Positions 43,571-55,535 of a DNA stretch of 64,000 nt are shown one piece after another. Position numbers and translations under genes: made by a program. Numbering within the stretch: position 1 is the stretch's first letter; each line of letters begins with the position of its first letter. Below the pieces are notes generated by a model. The model was not told the DNA's origin, made no database searches, and worked only from the letters and a program-made list of their open reading frames with translations. The stretch is from Benincasa hispida (Eukaryota; Streptophyta; Magnoliopsida; Cucurbitales; Cucurbitaceae). Where the stretch lies: NCBI RefSeq assembly GCF_009727055.1, contig NC_052349.1:44831482-44895481 (forward strand). The letters are read 5' to 3'.

Positions 43571-44195
43571 CGCCATTAAAAATGTTCTCAAGTATCTATG
43601 GAGAACAAGGGACTATATGGTCGTGTATGGTTCTAAGGATTTGATCCTTACAATATACACAGACTTTGATTTCCAGACTAATAAAGATTCTAGGAAATCT
43701 ACATTAGGATGGTTCTAAGGATCTGATCCTTACAGGATACACAGACTCTGATTTCTAGACTGATAAGGATTCGAGGAAATCCACATCAGGATCAGTGTTC
43801 ACTAGTTTGGAGGAACACCAAGCAGGGGTGCATTGCTGACTCCACCATGGAGGTGGAGTACGTAGCAACTTGTGAAACTGCTAAGAAAGCTGTATGAATC
43901 AGGAAATTTTTGACAAATCTGGAAGTTATTCTAGACATGTCAAATCCCATCACCCTTTATTGTGATAATAGTGGTGTTATGGCTAATTCCAGAGAGCCTA
44001 GGAATCACAAGTGCAAGAAGCACATAGAGCGGAAGTATCATCTCATTTGAGAGATTGTACATCGAGGAGTCGTGATTTTCACGTAAATAGATTCAGAGCA
44101 CAACGTTATTGATCCATTTACAAAGGCCCTCACGGCTAAGGTATTTGAGGGTCACCTGCAAAGTATAGATCTATGGGACAGTCCACATTTAAACT
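43571..44195 (+). pseudogene. Cop-2 RNase H (broken, with 82-bp duplication)
   Basis: RNase H removes the RNA strand of the hybrid. Seen: the region around SKDLILTIYTDFDFQ (Asp, about 43640-43675), a perfect-length 82-bp tandem copy (43629-43710 and 43711-43792) that shifts the frame, then EVEYVATCETAKKAV (Glu, about 43850-43895), TLYCDNSGVMANS (Asp, about 43960), ERKYHLI and DPFTKALTAKVFEGHL. Stops interrupt it at about 43895 and 44048. The coding part ends near 44195. Confidence 0.86.
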
Positions 44196-44313
44196 AGGGC
44201 AAGTGGAAGATTTGTACTGGGCATGTTATGCCCTAGTTTGTTGTTTGTGTACATTATTTATTAGTTTGACTTTTATATTGTACAATCAACTAGCTTTAGG
44301 TCAAGTGGGAGAT

Positions 44314-46029
44314 TGTTGGGGTTGATGCCCTAAATCTCGTAGGGTCCGATAGTTTTTAATTTTATTGCACAAATATCTTGTTTATCTAATAAAATATGTG
44401 ATGTTTTATTTGACCTTTAGTTGCATTAATCCACAAACCAATAAACTAACATCCAAGGTTATCTTGTAGCTTAAACATATATGTAGAGACAAATGGGTGG
44501 ATCATGTTTAAGTGATAACCTAAATAGTCTATAGTAGATGGATAAGGCTGGATACCTTGTCTTGGTGATACTACGAGAACGGTCCCCTTTGTAGATGTTA
44601 CAATTGTTGTAAAGTGCTACAAATGATCTAATCCTGATCATTCATGTGGAGACATATGAGCGGGGGTATTCTATACAAAGGAGTTTGTATAAGATCGGAC
44701 CACAAAATGTTTAGTCTTATTATATAACGTCGTTGATAATAGAGACTTACATTTCACGAGGATGACCATAGGTAACATGACTTGAATCCTGAGTGAGTTG
44801 TGAACTTTTGCCTATGAAGGCAATCCTTTCATTTGTATGGATGAGAATGGCCAAATCACCGACCCAACAAGCCTACCATTTGGGGGATTCTTCCGATTGG
44901 GGAGCTGGGAACACAGGTACACAAAAAGGAATTCACTCCTTCCCCAACGTCGGGGTATGTAGATAAATTGCTCCCTTAACAGCTGATTCCGGGGCTTGAA
45001 CAATGTGGTGCCACACCCTCTCCTGGCCTGAGAGGGGTTTGGTCATAGTTGGACTATGATTTATCATTCATTAGAGGGATCAATGGTACTTAAGGAGGTA
45101 GATATAACTACAAAAGAAAAATGGTAGTTTTGGCCCAACTATACTTACGAGCATTGTAAAGGGTCATCATACTATTGATTTGTTATATCCAATGGACACA
45201 GAAATATACATGTAGTACGAATAGTGAAGCTGTCAGTCTTTAATGAAGTGCTTGACATTTAACGAATGGTGAATATTTTAATTAAAGAGTTTAATTAATT
45301 ATTCACGTACCATTGGAGCTTCAAGCTACAGGTCCATGAGGTCCTCTATGTAGCTCAACGGGAATTAATGTGAATAAATTTTTTGATTAATTTGAATTGT
45401 TCAAATTAATTGAGGGAATTAATTATATGTGATGTAATTAAGTTAATCTAATTATATATGATATAGTTACTATAATGTATTTGATACATTATAATATAAA
45501 GTATATATGAGAGGAAATAAATATTTGAATATGATTCAAATATTAATTATGTGAATTGGATTTATATAATTAAATTTAATATAAATGTGATTTATATTAA
45601 ATGTCGTTGGTGACAAAATAGAAACTATAAGTTATATAAAATATAACATATAGTTTAATATATATTATATAATAAGGTATTTATCATATAAATATATATT
45701 AAATTATTTATTAAAATAAATTATTTTATTTTATTTTATTTGAAAAATAATTTTAGGGAGAAAGTTGTAAATATCTCCCACTTTTCTCTCTACAACGTGA
45801 GAATGGAAAGTAGTTGGTTTAAGTATTCTTCTTCCTCTGGGAGATTGTTACAAAAGGCGCTACAAGTTTAAAAAATTCTTACTATCATTCTCCTCCTCTC
45901 TTCTCTCCAAAAATTCCCTCTTCCAAAATATCCAGAGCACACACAAACTCTTGGATTATCACTCAGAGAATACATATGTAACATTCGTGGTGGTGTCCTC
46001 ATTGACGGTTAGAGGGTTCGAGATTGTAC
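44314..46029 (+). repeat. Cop-2 3' LTR, first part
   Basis: Starts TGTTGGGGTTGATGCCC after the polypurine tract CAAGTGGGAGAT (44302-44313). 44196-44301 is non-coding. It is cut by Cop-4 after TGTAC (46025-46029); the LTR resumes after the second TGTAC at 61251-61255. Confidence 0.92.
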
Positions 46030-48170
46030 TAAAGGGACTCTTATCAAAGAGTACTTATGAGCGGAAGCAAGATCGTTCCAAATTCATTGTGATAGAAATA
46101 CAAACATTCACAAACATACATACAAGTTATGCATCATATAATAAATTATGGCATGCTTCCAACAAATTAAATACAAAAGAACAAGAGACTCACCTTTGAA
46201 GAACTTTTCTTTTATTTATCTCTCGCTCTCATCAAGATTAGCCCTTCTTGTTGGCTGCAACGCCAAGCCAATCGTCTACCAAATCTCACTGTCACTCAGC
46301 AAACGAACAGTCTTCTGCACGAACAGGCAGCAACTTGGACACCACCACTTAGTGACCTTGATATTCTCAGAATGAGAATCCAGTAGGTGTAGGTTTTGTT
46401 AGATTTGGTAGAGGGAAGGAGGAAACATGATCGTATTCAACAACCAAGCAAGTGGGAGAGGTTTGGAGTCTATCATATAGATAGGTGCTTAATCGTTTAG
46501 AAAAGGTGCACGACCATTTAGGTAATTCGGTATGATCGTTTAGTCGATCGTTCAAGTAATCTCGCGCGTGATCGTTTAGTAAAAGTTATATGATCGTTTA
46601 GGTAAACTGCACGTGTACACAATCGTTTAGGAAAACTTGAGCTTTCATGTAGGTTCTTTTTAGCTATATAATGGGCAGTGTACAACTTTTTGTGAACTGA
46701 TTAACCGATACTATAAAAAAATGAAAACAATTTTCATTTTATCCTTCAGTTATGAAAACTGAATGAAACCTCCCACTTTCACGCACGGTTATGGAGAAAA
46801 CCATCAACAATTATCTCATAATTGTTTTTAATTATAAATAAATATAATAACTAATTTATCATATTATATTTATAACCTATAGTTTTAATATCACATTATA
46901 TGCAACATTTAAACCATAGTCCTTTTCTCCTCCACTAGATATAAATCATATTTATATCCTTTTCCTCCAATTAATGTATCTCATACATCATGTCAACTAT
47001 ATCATATATAATTAACCAGTTTAATCATATCATATATAGTCCAACTCTGTCTTGTCAATTTAAACACTTCAAATTGACCCAAAAACTGATTCTCAACTTG
47101 AATCCATTGAGCTACTAAGGGGACCTTATGAACCTGTGGCTTGAAGCTCCAACGGTATATGAATAGCTGACTAAACTATTTAGCCACGAGATCCACCATC
47201 TGTTAACTATCAGACATTCCACTAAAGACCGACAGCTAAACTCTTCTCACCACAGATATGTTTTTGTGTCCATCAGATATAAAAGGTCAGTACGATAACC
47301 CTTCACAGATGCTCATAAGTACAGTTGGGCCAATTTATCGTTTTGCCCCTGTAGTTACATCTAACTCCTTAAGTACCACTAATCCCTCTAATGAACAATA
47401 TCTCATAGTCCTACTATGAGTGGACACCTCTCGGGCCATGAAAAGGTGTGTGGCTCTACATCGTTCAAGCCCCAAAATCAGCTCTTAAGGGAGCAATCTA
47501 TCTACTTACTCCTGCTTTGGGGAAGGAGTGAATTCCATCTTGTGTAGCTGAGTTCCCAGCTCCCCAATCAGACGAATACCCAAAGTGGTAAGTTTAAGTC
47601 GGCAATTTGGCCACTCGCACCCATGCAAATCAAAGTACCGCCCTCAAAGACAAAAGTTCCCAACTCACTCAGATCGAGGTCATGCTACCTATGGTCATCC
47701 TAGTGAAGTGAAGTCTTTGTCATGAATGACGTTATATAACGAGACTAATACACTTTGTGGCCCGGTCTTATACAAACTCCTTTGTATAGGATACCCCCGC
47801 TCCCATGTCTCTACATGAATGATCAGGAATAGACCATCTGTAGTAAGTCACAACACTTGTAACTCTCTACAAAGCGAGCCGCATTCATAGTGCCACCAGG
47901 ATAAGGTTTCCCTCCTATATCCATATACTACAAACCTTTTTGGTTATCACTTAAGGCATGATCCACCTGTATGTCTTCACATACATGCTTAAGTTATGAC
48001 GACAACCAGGGATCTTAATTTATTGGTTTGTGGTAAAGCAAATAAAACATCTCATGTTTCATAGGAAATAGTGAAGAAAATATCATATATTATTACATTA
48101 CAAGTGTTTGTTCAATACAGTGTTTACAAACTACAGGACCCAACGAGAGTTTAGGGCATCAACCCCAACA
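46030..48170 (-). repeat. Cop-4 3' LTR
   Basis: A 2141-bp LTR, from TGTTGGGGTTGATGCCC at 48170 to GAGTCCCTTTA at 46030. It holds a splice-donor-like AAG|GTGAGT (minus, near 46195) and about six ATCGTTTAG words at 46485-46640. Next to it, 48171-48182 is the polypurine tract. Confidence 0.92.
46485..46640 (-). repeat. ATCGTTTAG words in the Cop-4 3' LTR
   Basis: Six or more ATCGTTTAG or near copies in 155 bases. The 5' LTR has the same cluster at 60058-60200, and similar words fill the Cop-4 leader. Confidence 0.7.
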
Positions 48171-48317
48171 ATCTCCCACTTGTCCTAAAGCGAGTGGGAT
48201 GTACAATACAACTAGTACAAAACAATAAACTTGGGCACTAAGGCCCAATACAAAAATCTCCCACTTGCCCTAGTCCATCCGCGGGTGATCTTGTAGACCC
48301 ATGCTCTGAAGGTGACG

Positions 48318-48901
48318 CTAAAAAACTGTAGTCGTAAGAGCCTTCGTAAATGGGTCAGTAACGTTGTGCTCCGAAACGATCTTCGTGACTATCACGTCCC
48401 CTTGATGTACTATCTCACGGATGAGATGATACTTTCGCTCTATATATTTATCGCAATTGTGACTCTTGGGCTCCCTAGAGTTCGCCACAACACCATTATT
48501 GTCACAATAGAGGGTGATGGGCCTAGACATGTCTGGAACAACTTTCAAATCAGTCAGGAATTTTCTGAGCCAAACGGCCTCTTTAGGAGCTTCACAAGCC
48601 ACTACATACTCGGCCTCCATCGTGGAGTCGGCGATGCACCTCTACTTAATGCTTTACCACACTACAGGTCCTCCGTTAAGAGTGAACACTGACTCTGAAG
48701 TGAATTTTTTAGAATCCTTATCAGTCTGAAAGTCAGAGTCCGTGTATCCAATAAGGATCAAATCCTTAGTTCCATACACGAGCATGTAGTCCCTCCTTCT
48801 CTGAAGATACTTGGGGATGTTCTTGACTGTGGTCCAGTGACCCTGTCCTAGATTAGGCTGATACCTACTGACTATCCCCATTGCATAGGAGATGCCTAGT
48901 C
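48318..48901 (-). pseudogene. Cop-4 RNase H
   Basis: The minus strand shows GYTDSDFQTDKDSKKFTS (first Asp, about 48750-48700), two in-frame stops near 48660-48640, then MEAEYVVACEAPKEAVWLRK (Glu, about 48615), TLYCDNNGVVANSREP (Asp, about 48510-48470) and DPFTKALTTTVF at the end. Apart from the stops it is better preserved than the Cop-2 copy. Its 5' side is cut at 48901 by a solo LTR. 48183-48317 is short non-coding 3' sequence. Confidence 0.87.
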
Positions 48902-50382
48902 TGTAGGATTGTATCAATAGTAGTGGAAGCACAAGGATCATCTAAGCACTCAAATTCACTAATTTTAGCAAAACATAAAACATGCTTTTGCAGAAACAAG
49001 TGAGTTTCAAGACATACCTCTCCTAGAACTTCTTCAAAGCTCCTTCACCAGCTACTATCTTCTCCAAATCGTATTGTAGACCACCTCAAGATTCTCCCCA
49101 CTATTCTCTTGGTGCTCTAGATTGAGTTGTGGAACTCAAAACAAGCTTGAATCAAGCGTAGAAGGAGAACTGCTCACTGCAAAAAACTAATTGAATAATT
49201 CTTTCTTTAAACCAATTTTTCTCTCAAAATCTCTATAGATTGCATGCCTGATTTTCACTCCAATCTCTTCATTATATTGCAGATCAACATGCAAAGAAAA
49301 TAGTTACATAAGTTGCAGCTCATGCTAGGAGAAGACAAGGCCAAGATAATGCTATTTGAGTGAGCTACTTCAAAAGATGGATAATGGAAAATCTTCATTT
49401 TTCATTTATGTGTTTTGTTTTGTTTTCCTTTTTCAATTTTATCTAAAAATCAAATTTTTATTTTATAAAATCTATTTTGATTTTAAAAAATGAAAAAATT
49501 AATTAATTTCATAAATTAATTATTAAATAAAACTTAATTAATTTAATATCAAATATTAAATTAATTTTAACACATATTCATCTTTATATATTTAAATCAT
49601 ATTTAAATATATATAAATTGTCCTATTCCATTTAATTCTTAAATTAAACACGTAATTTTATCTCATACAATTACTAATTCCCTTATATCTAATTTGAACG
49701 TTTCAAATTAACTTATCACATTATTCTAGAGCTTGTCCATTACGAGCTAGTAAAAGGACCTCGTGGACCTATAAATCATGGGCTCCAACGATCTGTGATT
49801 ACTTTGGCTAAACTCATTAGACCAAATTAATCTCCATTCGTTAACTAATGGGTCACTCCACTAAATCCCATAGTTGCACTCCCTTCATTGTAGATATATT
49901 ATGTCCACATGATTTTACTATAATCAGCAAATCGACCCTTCACAGGTTGTTCATAATAACGGATGGGTCAAATATCTGTTTTACCCCCGAGATTACGTCC
50001 TATTCCTCAAGTCCCTACTGATGTAAACTCATTGCATAGGACGCCCCCACTTCTCATGTCGTAACATGTACAAATTAGGATCACATCGTATGTAGCACTT
50101 TATAACTCTTTGTAACAACTACAGAGTAGGTCGCATCCAATGGTGTTACCAGAATAAGGTACCCAATCTCATTCATGTACCATAGATCATTTTGACTATT
50201 TACTCGAACCTTATCCACTCTTATGTCTCCACATAAAGTTCAAGTACTCATACAATAGTCATAGGTCTTAGTTTATTGGATTTAGACTTTCGTACAATTT
50301 ATGAAATCAATAACAAGTATGTTGATTATAGAAGATGTTTATTATTTAAAAACTGCGAGTTTTTAGGACATAAAACCCAACA
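48902..50382 (-). repeat. solo copia LTR (family S) in Cop-4 RT/RNase H
   Basis: A 1481-bp LTR: TGTTGGGTTTTATGTCC from 50382 to GATACAATCCTACA at 48902. Flanks TAGTC (48897-48901) and TGATC (50383-50387) read GACTA and GATCA on the coding strand, both one C-to-T step from GACCA, the family codons at this place. A second copy of this LTR family starts at 63238. It contains a splice-donor-like GAG|GTATGTC near 49017 (minus). No internal region remains, so it is a solo LTR. Confidence 0.86.
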
Positions 50383-51310
50383 TGATCTAGTACAGAGCAT
50401 CGTATACATCAAACTGCCAACGGCAGATCCATATGGGACCTATCTCATCTCTTCAACCTCTTGAGGTGTCTCAGGACACATTTCCTTTGACAATGTAACT
50501 TCATGCCTGAAAGGCAGTAAGCCCCTTTTAGAGTTATGCATCGAGTACTTGAGCAACATCTTGTAAATGTACGATGCTTGAGACAGAACTAGCACTTTGT
50601 TCTTCCGATCCTGAAAGATCTGAATACCAAGAACAAACTGAGCCTCTCCCAAATCTTTCATTTGGAATTGGGTCGCTAGCCAGTTCTTAACTATAGTCAG
50701 TAGGCCTACATTATTCCCAATGAGTAGGATATCGTCTACATACAATACTAGAAAAACTACTGAACTGTTGCTGATTTTCTTGTAGACACAAGGCTCATCA
50801 ACGTTTTGGTCAAAGCTGTACGATTTGATCGCAGTATCAAATCGAATGTTCCAAGATCAAGACGCCTGTTTCAGCTCATAAATGGACTGATTCAGTTTGC
50901 AAACCCTTTGCTCTTGACCTTGGGCTATGAATCCTATGGGTTACACCATATAAATGGTCTCCTCAAGATTACCATTCAGAAAGGTAATCTTGACGTCCAT
51001 CTGCCATATCTCATAGTCATAAAATGCGACAATGGACAGGAGGATGCAGATAGACTTCAACATGGCAACAGGCGAAAAAGTTTTCTCATAATCGACTCCC
51101 TCCACCTAGGTATAACCTTTTGCCACAAGTCTAGCCTTGAAGGTGTGCACCTTCCCATCGGCACCCCATCTCCCCTTGTAGATCCATTTGCAACCTATAG
51201 GTTTTACCCCATCAGGTTGATCTACAAGATCCCATAATGAGTTATAATACATCGACTCCATCTCGAGATCTATGGCTTTGACCCATTCATCCTGGTCAAC
51301 ATCCTCCATT
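50383..51310 (-). pseudogene. Cop-4 reverse transcriptase
   Basis: From the start: MEDVDQDEWVKAIDLEMESM (51309), [39 protein letters not shown] (about 50990), WNIRFDTAIKSYSFDQNVDE (about 50860-50800), then the intact catalytic box LYVDDILLIGN (about 50745-50720), GEAQFVLGIQIF (about 50645) and LLPFRHEVTLSKEMCP (about 50515-50475). Stops at about 51103, 50945 and 50463 interrupt it. This is the only copia RT here with both Asp of YVDD. It ends where the solo LTR is inserted. Confidence 0.88.
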
Positions 51311-51951
51311 GCCTTTTAATAAGACAACGGATCCTCAACCTCACCATCAGCTTCCATAGCCAGGATTTCAGTGAAACCCATATAACGAATAGGTGGGTTC
51401 GCAACCCTCCCAATACATCGAGCTTCCCTCAACTGTTGAGGTGGAATTCGCCTACCAGATGAACTACCATCAACAACTCTTACTAATGGAGCATGCCCTT
51501 CAACAACTCTTGTTGAAGTTTCAGTAGTTTCATTGGAAAGTTCATGCAACACGATCTTACTGCGTGGACTATGCTCCCTAATATGATCCTCCTCCAAGAA
51601 GGTAGCGTTCGTAGACACAAACACTCTGTTTTCTGTAGGATCATAAAAGTAACCCCCTTGTATACCTTTGGGATAGCCTACAAAGAGGCAAACCTCGAAC
51701 GTGGTTCCAATTTCTTTGGATTAGTCTCAAGCACAAGTGCTAGGAAAACCCATATGCGGAAGTGACGCAAACTAGCTTTACGTCCATTCTCGCAACACTC
51801 TTGGAAGGAACACAGTTGAGGATATACATTGTAGTCTCCACTACAAAACCCCAAAACGAGTCAGGTAAGGAAGTGTAACTCATCATCGACCAAACCATGT
51901 CTAACAAAATTTGGTTTCTCCTCTCCGCTACACCATTCTGCTGAGGTGTAC
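51311..51951 (-). pseudogene. Cop-4 integrase C-terminal part and linker
   Basis: It begins at the solo-LTR joint with PQQNGVAERRN (51945-51915), which holds the third catalytic acid (Glu). Then come SLPDSFWGFVV (about 51865-51835) and the linker with FVSTNATFLEEDHIREHSPR (51622-51563), followed by a Ser/Arg-rich stretch to EDPLSY. Frame losses near 51780-51640 and 51316 break it. Confidence 0.86.
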
Positions 51952-53745
51952 TGATAACTTGTAGAAATACAAGTTATTTATACCACCTTATCTAGATATT
52001 GCTGCAAAAGTTAGTGAATATGCGCCGATTGTATGAAAATTAGCCTAGAATTACAATCATTATAACTGATCGCAATTACACCCATTAACACCATAAAGAT
52101 GGAAGACAAGCCGAATTTTACTCTGTTTTGCAGGAAACCAAGTCACCGCTTGCACTCAAGGCTCACGAGAAACTGATCAACGCATCTCTGTCACATTGCG
52201 CCCGTCAATCAACAATGAAGAGATGATTACTGCAATGACGGCGCAATGCAACAGTCGATCCAGAGCTGTATTTCAACCGCATGCGGTAATAAAAGCAACA
52301 CTACATGCAAATCCACGATCGAAAGATGCAGCTGAGCAACGCAAAAGCAGAGGATTAAGACACGTGTACAACTAATGGTTGTGTAGAATTGACGGTCTGA
52401 TTACATAACAGAAGGAATAATTATTCCTCCATCTTTGGAATTACCATAACAATCAGTGGGGACCACAAACCAGAGTCAAAGACCTGCACCTATAAATACC
52501 CCATAGATTTCAGAGAAAACGGATGCTACTTGATACGGGGCTAATTGTTGCAAAAGTGTTGAGAGAAAAGGCTGAGTTGAGTGCTTAAGTGAAGAAATCT
52601 GAGCAGAAGACGAGACAAGGCAGAGAGGTGAGTCTCAGATCTAATCTGCCAAACACCCGATCGGAAGATCTGTGCATAGATCTCTGCTACCGGTGGAGTA
52701 AGCCTAAGAGGGAAGCTCTTCCTACCATCAGATCCATCCTATCCGACAAGCAGATCTCCATCGAACGGTGCCAAGACATTGGCACTTGTTTGTATCTTTT
52801 CTATCTCTTTCATCATTGTATTTCACTTTCTCTTTATCTCTTCATTCACGCACCAAGTATCAAACGCTTAATAGACATACTAAATATTTCGATAGCTTTC
52901 ATATTCCATTCTCTATCTACTTCCGTTCATCCGTTAATCACTTTCTCCATGATGTTTTCTTAATTCCCTTATAGTTACTATGAATTAAACAAGTACTTAA
53001 TCTATGTTAAAGATATGAAATGCGTTTAGCTAAGGCATACTAGATGGCATCTCACCTGTGAGAGCAGAAGTGAAAATGCTATTCTGATCTATCGAGAGAA
53101 GGTTAGAAGAATGCGTTAACTAAAGCAAGTAGTACTTCCAAACATGGAAGCAACCTTACGTTCATTACGTTAGTCTCTGTTTTACCACAAACATGTGGGA
53201 GCGCGGCCGATCACTGAAAGGTGTACGCAAAGAGAAGAGCGGAACAGTATTTATAGCTTCAACGCAATTGAGAACTTGCGTTGTTTATATTATTTATCTT
53301 TCTCTTTCTATTTTGTTCATGAGACTTGCTGCCGCATTCCACGTTCTTTGCATAATCTTCACAGCCAGCCTTGACCCCAGCATCTTGTAACATGAAGCAT
53401 GTATCTTGTATCACCTAGCTTAGGTTTACTGTATTTTTATTTTACTATCGCATCTTCACTGCTTTACTTTATTTTACCACAATTTTAATACTTGTACAAA
53501 CACATCTTTAAAGATTGAAAAACCTGGTCGTATATATCATGAACATACCACAATAACCTAAAACAGTCCCTGTGTTCGACCTCAGATCACACCGAGAAAC
53601 TTACAAGAATTACACTTGGTTCCATCGTAAGGAAACTTGTGACAACGCATGGCATACTACGTGAACATCCATAATTAACGCATATCTAAAAGTAGTATTG
53701 CATCATTTCGAGCATAGAACATCACACATCCCAACGTTCACAACA
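51952..53745 (+). repeat. solo Athila LTR (family B) in Cop-4 integrase
   Basis: A 1794-bp LTR in plus orientation, TGATAACTTGTAGAAATACA to GTTCACAACA, the same family as the Ath-2 LTR. Perfect target duplications TGTAC flank it (51947-51951 and 53746-53750). The TATA box is at 52491-52498. It starts with the family hairpin. Frames such as 52589-52963 are LTR sequence. The insertion lies between PGT and PQQNG of the integrase. Confidence 0.95.
52491..52498 (+). promoter_or_regulatory. TATA box in solo family-B LTR
   Basis: CTATAAATACCCCAT, identical to the Ath-2 LTR on its own strand, which supports the plus orientation of this solo LTR. Confidence 0.65.
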
Positions 53746-53750
53746 TGTAC

Positions 53751-54341
53751 CCGGCGCTAAGATTTGGGAAACGATTCCATGTTCTATCAAATAGTTTTGG
53801 AACCCCGAATACAAAAACTCTCCACCCTGATCTGATCGAAGTGTTTTAATCCGACTATCCAATGCATTTTCAACTTCAGCCTTGAACTTTCTGAACTTTT
53901 CAAAGGATTCAGACTTCCGTTGCATCAAATAAACATACCCATACCGAGAATTATCATCAGTAAAAGTGATGAAATAGTCATAGCTTCCCCTGGCTCTCAC
54001 ATTCATCGGTCCACAAAGGTCAGAATGTACTAACCCTAGAGGCTCTTTGGCTTGATAACCTTTTCTAGTAAAAAGTATTTTAGTCATCTTCCCTTCAAGG
54101 TAAGATTCACACACACCGGTAAAGAATTTTCCTCTAACTCACTTAGAAGTCCATTCTTCACCAACCTCTCAATCTTATTGAGATTGATGTGCCCTAATTG
54201 AAGGTGTCAAAGTTGGGCATTTTCCTCAGGAGCAACCTTTTATTATTTATTTTGAGTTATGGCAGTTTTAAACATCTTTATGTTATGGAGGGAACTCATT
54301 GCTAATGGCTTTAGCACATACAAGTTGTTTTCTAGATTTGC
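53751..54341 (-). pseudogene. Cop-4 pre-integrase and integrase N-terminal part
   Basis: On the minus strand: the pre-integrase region (HLQLGHINLNKIERLVKNG type, about 54210-54145), CESYLEGKMTK, first integrase Asp in LVHSDLCGPM (about 54030), FITFTDDNSRYGYVYL (about 53965-53920), and second Asp in RSDQGGEFLYS (about 53840-53815). The region continues to ILAPGT at 53751, where the solo LTR is inserted. Reading is open from 54114 to the insertion. Stops lie upstream near 54210 and 54250. Confidence 0.88.
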
Positions 54342-55535
54342 TTAACAGATTTCAACTCCATCTTTATGAATAAACACTTTATTCAAATTAAAATCAAGAG
54401 TATAATTACAATGTATCAGACACTTTACAGAAATCAAGTACCTCTTTAACTCGGGAACTACATAAACATCAGGCAAAATGATAAACTGCTTCTGTAAAGT
54501 CAATTGGAGCCCTTCCACTGCCACAGCTGAGACGACGTGCCTGGTGCTTACTTGTATCGTCATCTCTTTAGCCTCTAGCTGCCGCCAGGACCTAATCCCC
54601 TGAAAAAAAAATAAAATAAAAAAAATAAAGAACAAACAAGTGGCCCTAGAGTCAATAATCCAGGCAGAATCATCATTCTCCACTAAACAAGTTTCCAAAA
54701 CTAGTAAATCATATTTACCTTGTTTTACCTTGGCCTTAGCTTTCTTATTCTCTTTGATCCAGCATGAACAGTTCCACTTTCAGTGCCATCCTGGTTACAA
54801 TGGAAACATTTTCGTTTGTCACCAGGCATTGGTCGCGTTCCCCACTGAGCAATAGGCTATGGGTTGGTAGGTGACTTCCCCTTCCCCTTACCACCCTTCT
54901 TCTTCTTCCACTTGGAAGTGTTAGAAGTAAAAGGTGCAGACTTAGTTCCTGAGGTTAAACCCTTATGGAACTTCTTTGATGACAAGGCAACATTTGCCTC
55001 ACCAACCTTCTTCTTCTTACTTTTCAGCAAAGATTGAAATGTCTGCAATTCGTTGAGGAGAGTTATAAGGGTATAGTCCACTTTGTTTAGTATGCATTAT
55101 AAACAAAGTGTAGGAAGCTATCTGGCAACAAATGCAGGATTATGCTAACCTGGCTGCCCTCATCAATGCGTGACCCATTCATCTTCACCACGTTGAAGTG
55201 GACCATCATATTAAGCACATGTTCATGAACAGACGTGCCTTCCTCCATTTTGGAGTTGAAGATGTATTTTAGAGCCTCATGCTTGAGCTGTCCAAACAAT
55301 TGTCCGAACATTCCCCGCAGGGACTCCATGATCTCATGTGCTTAGACCATAGGCTCATGCTTCTTGGCCAAAATGTAGCCAAGATATAAGCTCGGGCCTT
55401 CTCGTTCGCCTGTGTCCAACGCTTAGGCCTCCCAAACATTTCAAGTGGCGTTTTGAGGTGGAATAGAAGGACACTCCTCCATAAGGACGAACCTCAGGTC
55501 ATCGATGATTAAAATGGTTGTGATCATGTCCAACG
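54342..55535 (-). pseudogene. Cop-4 gag and protease (broken, gag start missing)
   Basis: The first codons of gag, including the family start MSTST-type, are not present; recognisable text begins ILIIDDLRFVLMEECPSIPP (about 55520-55460). The core has MESLRGMFGQLFGQLKHEAL (55329-55270) and EGTSVHEHVLNMMVHFNVVK. A basic Lys/Gly stretch at 54930-54870 precedes the zinc knuckle CFHCNQDG (about 54800), which has lost its His. Protease: WIIDSRAT (about 54665), with the Gly of D-S-G-A changed to Arg and a T/A-rich insertion (54603-54628) right after. Several stops and shifts (55080, 54857, 54700) are present. Confidence 0.85.

Noticed and set aside
52589..52974. Overlapping plus-strand frames of 124 and 68 codons
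   Set aside because: They lie inside the solo family-B LTR. The equivalent part of the Ath-2 LTR has a different frame pattern, and they have no recognisable domain.
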